A DNA stretch of 8,381 nt. Origin: Alkalibacterium indicireducens. GTDB lineage: Bacteria; Bacillota; Bacilli; Lactobacillales; Carnobacteriaceae_A. Positions 6,110-8,381 of the stretch are shown one piece after another. Below the pieces are notes generated by a model. The model was not told where the DNA came from. It made no database searches and saw only the letters and a program-made list of their open reading frames with translations. A program made the translations under genes and the position numbers. How positions within the stretch are numbered: position 1 is the stretch's first letter; every line of letters begins with the position of its first letter. The DNA lies in assembly GCF_039522005.1 (NCBI RefSeq), contig NZ_BAAADA010000129.1, positions 1-8,381 on the forward strand, given 5' to 3'.

Positions 6110-8005
6110 ATGCAAACTTACGAAGCAGGACACTACGATGTCGTTGTTGTTGGTGCTGGACATGCAGGATCTGAAGCTGCGCTAGCCTCCGCTCGAATGG
6201 GTGCCAGAACTCTACTGATCACCATCAATCTGGATATGGTTGCCCATATGCCTTGTAACCCATCAATCGGTGGACCGGCAAAAGGAATCGTAGTAAGAGA
6301 AATCGATGCCCTCGGTGGCGAAATGGGACGCAACACGGATAAGACCTATATTCAGATGCGTATGCTCAATACTGCAAAAGGTCCAGCCGTCCGAGCACTT
6401 AGAGCCCAATCCGATAAATATCTGTACTCTAACGAAATGAAGAAAACCATCGAACGGACACCTAACCTTGACTTGAAGCAAGGGATCGTCGATGAACTGA
6501 TTGTCGAAAATGATGTGATCAAAGGTGTGAAGACCAATGCTGGAGCGATTTATCGTTCGGATGCTGTGGTACTCACTGCCGGAACGTCTTCACGTGGGGA
6601 AATCATTATTGGTGAACTGAAATACTCATCAGGTCCGAACAACACACAGCCTTCCGTCAAGCTATCTGAAAATCTGCTTGAGCTTGGCTTTGAACTGGAC
6701 CGTTTTAAAACCGGTACGCCACCGCGTATCCACAAGTCATCGATCGACTACACGGTAACAGAAGAACAGCCTGGAGATGCTGAGCCGAACCATTTCAGCT
6801 TTGAAACACCTGACGAAGATTATCTTAAGGAACAGGTCTCTTGCTGGCTGACTTATACTAGTACCGTGTCTCATGACATCATCCGAGAAAATCTTCACCG
6901 CGCACCAATGTTCACTGGTATCGTTGAAGGAGTAGGCGCCCGTTACTGCCCGTCCATTGAAGACAAAGTGGTCCGTTTCAGTGACAAGCCGCGCCATCAG
7001 CTTTTCCTGGAACCGGAAGGCGCAAACACGGATGAAATTTACGTTCAAGGTCTGTCCTCTTCTCTTCCAGAAGATGTGCAGCTGGCCGTGCTGCGTTCCG
7101 TCGAAGGGCTAGAGAATGCTCAGATGATGCGTACCGGTTATGCCATTGAGTACGATGTCATCAAACCATATCAATTGCGTCCATCTCTTGAAACTAAGCG
7201 CATCAGCGGCCTGTTTACTGCCGGCCAGATGAATGGAACATCTGGATACGAAGAAGCTGGTGGACAAGGTCTGATTGCCGGTATCAATGCAGCTCGTCTG
7301 GTAAAAGGTGAAGAAGCCTACGTACCTAAGCGTAATGAAGCTTATATTGGAGTTATGATCGATGATCTGGTCACTAAAGGAACTAATGAGCCATATCGTC
7401 TGTTGACTTCACGCGCAGAATACCGTCTGCTTTTACGTCATGACAACGCTGATTTCCGACTGTCTGAAAAAGGATACGAACTCGGGCTGCTAAGCAAAGA
7501 ACGCTACGAGGCCTTCATGCTGAAGAAAAAACAGACTGAAAATGAATTGGCTCGTCTGAAAACGATACGTGTAAAACCGAGCGAAGTGGCAGACCACCTT
7601 GAAGAAAAAGGTGAACCACAGCTCAAAGACGGCATGCTGGTCTACGACTTCCTGAAACGTCCTTATGTTAAATATGATGACATTCTCAGCTTTGCTCCGA
7701 CTGAAGAGGCACTGCCGAAACACGTCAAAGAACAAGTTGAAATTTTCATCAAGTACGAAGGCTATATCAATAAAGCGATCCGAAAAGCGGATAAAGTTAA
7801 GCGAATGGAAAACAAACGTATTCCAGAAGGCATTGACTACACAGCGATCAATGGCCTCGCCACTGAAGCTAAAGAAAAGCTGACGAAAATTCAACCTGAA
7901 ACGATTGCCCAAGCCAGTCGTATCAGTGGTGTGAATCCTTCAGACATCTCTATTCTGATGGTCTACGTCGAACAAGGGGACATCCAGAAGGTCAACGCCT
8001 CATAA
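6110..8005 (+). CDS. mnmG: tRNA uridine-5-carboxymethylaminomethyl modification enzyme MnmG (GidA)
   Basis: This FAD protein is MnmE's partner in wobble-U34 modification, using NADH and a methylene-tetrahydrofolate-derived carbon. The 631 residues match the family norm of about 625-630. The Rossmann motif VVGAGHAGSEAA is at 13-24. C49 in MPCNPSIGGPAKG (47-59) and C280 in GARYCPSIEDK (276-286, first GidA signature) correspond to the two functionally important cysteines of the E. coli enzyme. AGQMNGTSGYEEAGGQG (371-387) is the second GidA signature. The basic helical C-terminal domain that contacts MnmE and tRNA runs from about 550 and ends normally with SGVNPSDISILMVYVEQG. The start is set by AAAGGA (6096-6101); a nearer ATG at 6105 is out of frame and too close to the ribosome site. 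A strong hairpin terminator follows. Confidence 0.97.
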   Translation: MQTYEAGHYDVVVVGAGHAGSEAALASARMGARTLLITINLDMVAHMPCNPSIGGPAKGIVVREIDALGGEMGRNTDKTYIQMRMLNTAKGPAVRALRAQSDKYLYSNEMKKTIERTPNLDLKQGIVDELIVENDVIKGVKTNAGAIYRSDAVVLTAGTSSRGEIIIGELKYSSGPNNTQPSVKLSENLLELGFELDRFKTGTPPRIHKSSIDYTVTEEQPGDAEPNHFSFETPDEDYLKEQVSCWLTYTSTVSHDIIRENLHRAPMFTGIVEGVGARYCPSIEDKVVRFSDKPRHQLFLEPEGANTDEIYVQGLSSSLPEDVQLAVLRSVEGLENAQMMRTGYAIEYDVIKPYQLRPSLETKRISGLFTAGQMNGTSGYEEAGGQGLIAGINAARLVKGEEAYVPKRNEAYIGVMIDDLVTKGTNEPYRLLTSRAEYRLLLRHDNADFRLSEKGYELGLLSKERYEAFMLKKKQTENELARLKTIRVKPSEVADHLEEKGEPQLKDGMLVYDFLKRPYVKYDDILSFAPTEEALPKHVKEQVEIFIKYEGYINKAIRKADKVKRMENKRIPEGIDYTAINGLATEAKEKLTKIQPETIAQASRISGVNPSDISILMVYVEQGDIQKVNAS

Positions 8006-8014
8006 TAAAATAAT

Positions 8015-8081
8015 AAAAAAACACATTCTCCGGACATGATTCGTCAAACGAATTAGACCTGTTCGGGAGAATGTGTTTTTT
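8015..8081 (+). terminator. Rho-independent terminator of mnmE-mnmG
   Basis: ACACATTCTCC (8021-8031) pairs perfectly with GGAGAATGTGT (8066-8076). A6 on the left and T's to 8081 on the right extend the helix. Past a bulged G (8065) the pairing continues with GGACA (8032-8036) against TGTTC (8060-8064), one G-U. The apex has its own stem, ATTCGT (8039-8044) with ACGAAT (8048-8053). The A-run on the left means it could also terminate leftward transcription. Confidence 0.93.
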
Positions 8082-8184
8082 AGTTGATAGACCGACTAAC
8101 AAAGGTGGATCAGATTGTCGATAAATGAATTTGAGTTAGTAGTATACTAAGTGAGTCGTTCGTTCTAATCTTGCCAAGAACAAA

Positions 8185-8209
8185 TCTGAAGATGAAAAGA
8201 CGCTTCAGA
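8185..8209. repeat. Inverted repeat in intergenic region
   Basis: TCTGAAG (8185-8191) and CTTCAGA (8203-8209) form a perfect 7-base inverted repeat with an 11-base loop. No T-run follows, so it is not a terminator. It could be an operator or an RNA hairpin, or a chance pairing. Confidence 0.4.
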
Positions 8210-8277
8210 AACTATAAACTATATTTGGAAAAGTATTGATTGCTGGATTTTATCTTAGAACATATTAGGTCAGAACA

Positions 8278-8306
8278 TTGTCCGGTGCAGTCTGTCAATA
8301 TATTCT
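8278..8306 (+). promoter_or_regulatory. Possible promoter for a gene beyond the right edge
   Basis: TTGTCC (8278-8283) and TATTCT (8301-8306) are separated by exactly 17 bases; each matches the sigma-A consensus at four of six positions. A transcript would start near 8313 and run off the window. The match is moderate and no downstream gene is visible to support it. Confidence 0.25.
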
Positions 8307-8362
8307 TACGTTTGAATTTACCCAAAATTTTATGATTTCCTGAACGGTGACAAAAGCCCGAG

Positions 8363-8380
8363 GTATACACATGTGGAAAA
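8363..8380. other. Two adjacent DnaA-box-like 9-mers in inverted orientation
   Basis: GTATACACA (8363-8371) matches the DnaA box TTATNCACA at eight of nine positions on the + strand. TGTGGAAAA (8372-8380) reads TTTTCCACA on the - strand, eight of nine against TTATCCACA. They abut directly at the window edge. Such sites cluster at Firmicute replication origins and at DnaA-regulated promoters; with only two imperfect copies visible, neither role is established. Confidence 0.35.
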
Positions 8381-8381
8381 C

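Larger units (their letters stand above)
8082..8362. other. Gene-free A/T-rich intergenic region
   Basis: No convincing gene is found on either strand; all frames are broken by frequent stops. Small items seen are an AGGTGG (8103-8108) six bases before a TTG that opens an 11-codon ORF (8115-8150), a 10-base palindrome TAGTATACTA (8140-8149), and a short open stretch reading LAKNKSEDEKTLQKL that ends in TAA near 8216. These could be remnants of a decayed gene, but the evidence is weak and I do not call a pseudogene. Confidence 0.5.

Noticed and set aside
7490..7912. 140-codon open frame on the - strand within mnmG
   Set aside because: Phenylalanine-rich translation antisense to the lysine-rich 3' part of mnmG; typical shadow frame with no ribosome site.

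Overview
The window reads as ordinary chromosome from a low-to-mid GC Gram-positive of the order Lactobacillales. Protein similarity by eye is closest to Enterococcus/Carnobacterium-type sequences, so Carnobacteriaceae or Enterococcaceae is my guess; genus is not determinable from sequence reading alone. The clues are a glycerol operon using the H2O2-forming oxidase GlpO instead of the respiratory dehydrogenase GlpD, a glycerol kinase with the Firmicute HPr-phosphorylated histidine, strong AGGAGG ribosome sites, and CcpA-type operator sequences.

Layout: 1-249 is the upstream region of the glycerol operon, with a likely extended -10 promoter and two cre-like sites. At 250-4331 lie glpK (glycerol kinase), glpO (glycerol-3-phosphate oxidase) and glpF (glycerol facilitator), tightly spaced in one operon that ends at a hairpin terminator at 4356-4401. 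GlpF admits glycerol, GlpK traps it as glycerol-3-phosphate, and GlpO oxidises that to dihydroxyacetone phosphate with O2, releasing H2O2 and feeding lower glycolysis.

A 332-base gap (4332-4663) holds the terminator, a near-consensus sigma-A promoter (TTGACA, 17 bases, TATGAT) and a structured leader that ends in a second terminator-like hairpin with eight T's, lying between that promoter and mnmE. At 4664-8005 are mnmE and mnmG, whose products form the MnmE-MnmG complex that installs the (carboxymethyl)aminomethyl group on wobble uridine 34 of tRNAs reading NNA/NNG codons. A long hairpin terminator follows at 8015-8081.

The last 300 bases contain no convincing gene. They carry a small inverted repeat, a possible promoter and, at the very edge, two DnaA-box-like 9-mers. 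All five genes appear intact and are on the + strand. No mobile element, CRISPR array, tRNA or rRNA was seen. The least explained feature is the mnmE leader, which looks like a transcription attenuator; the rest is well-known biology.
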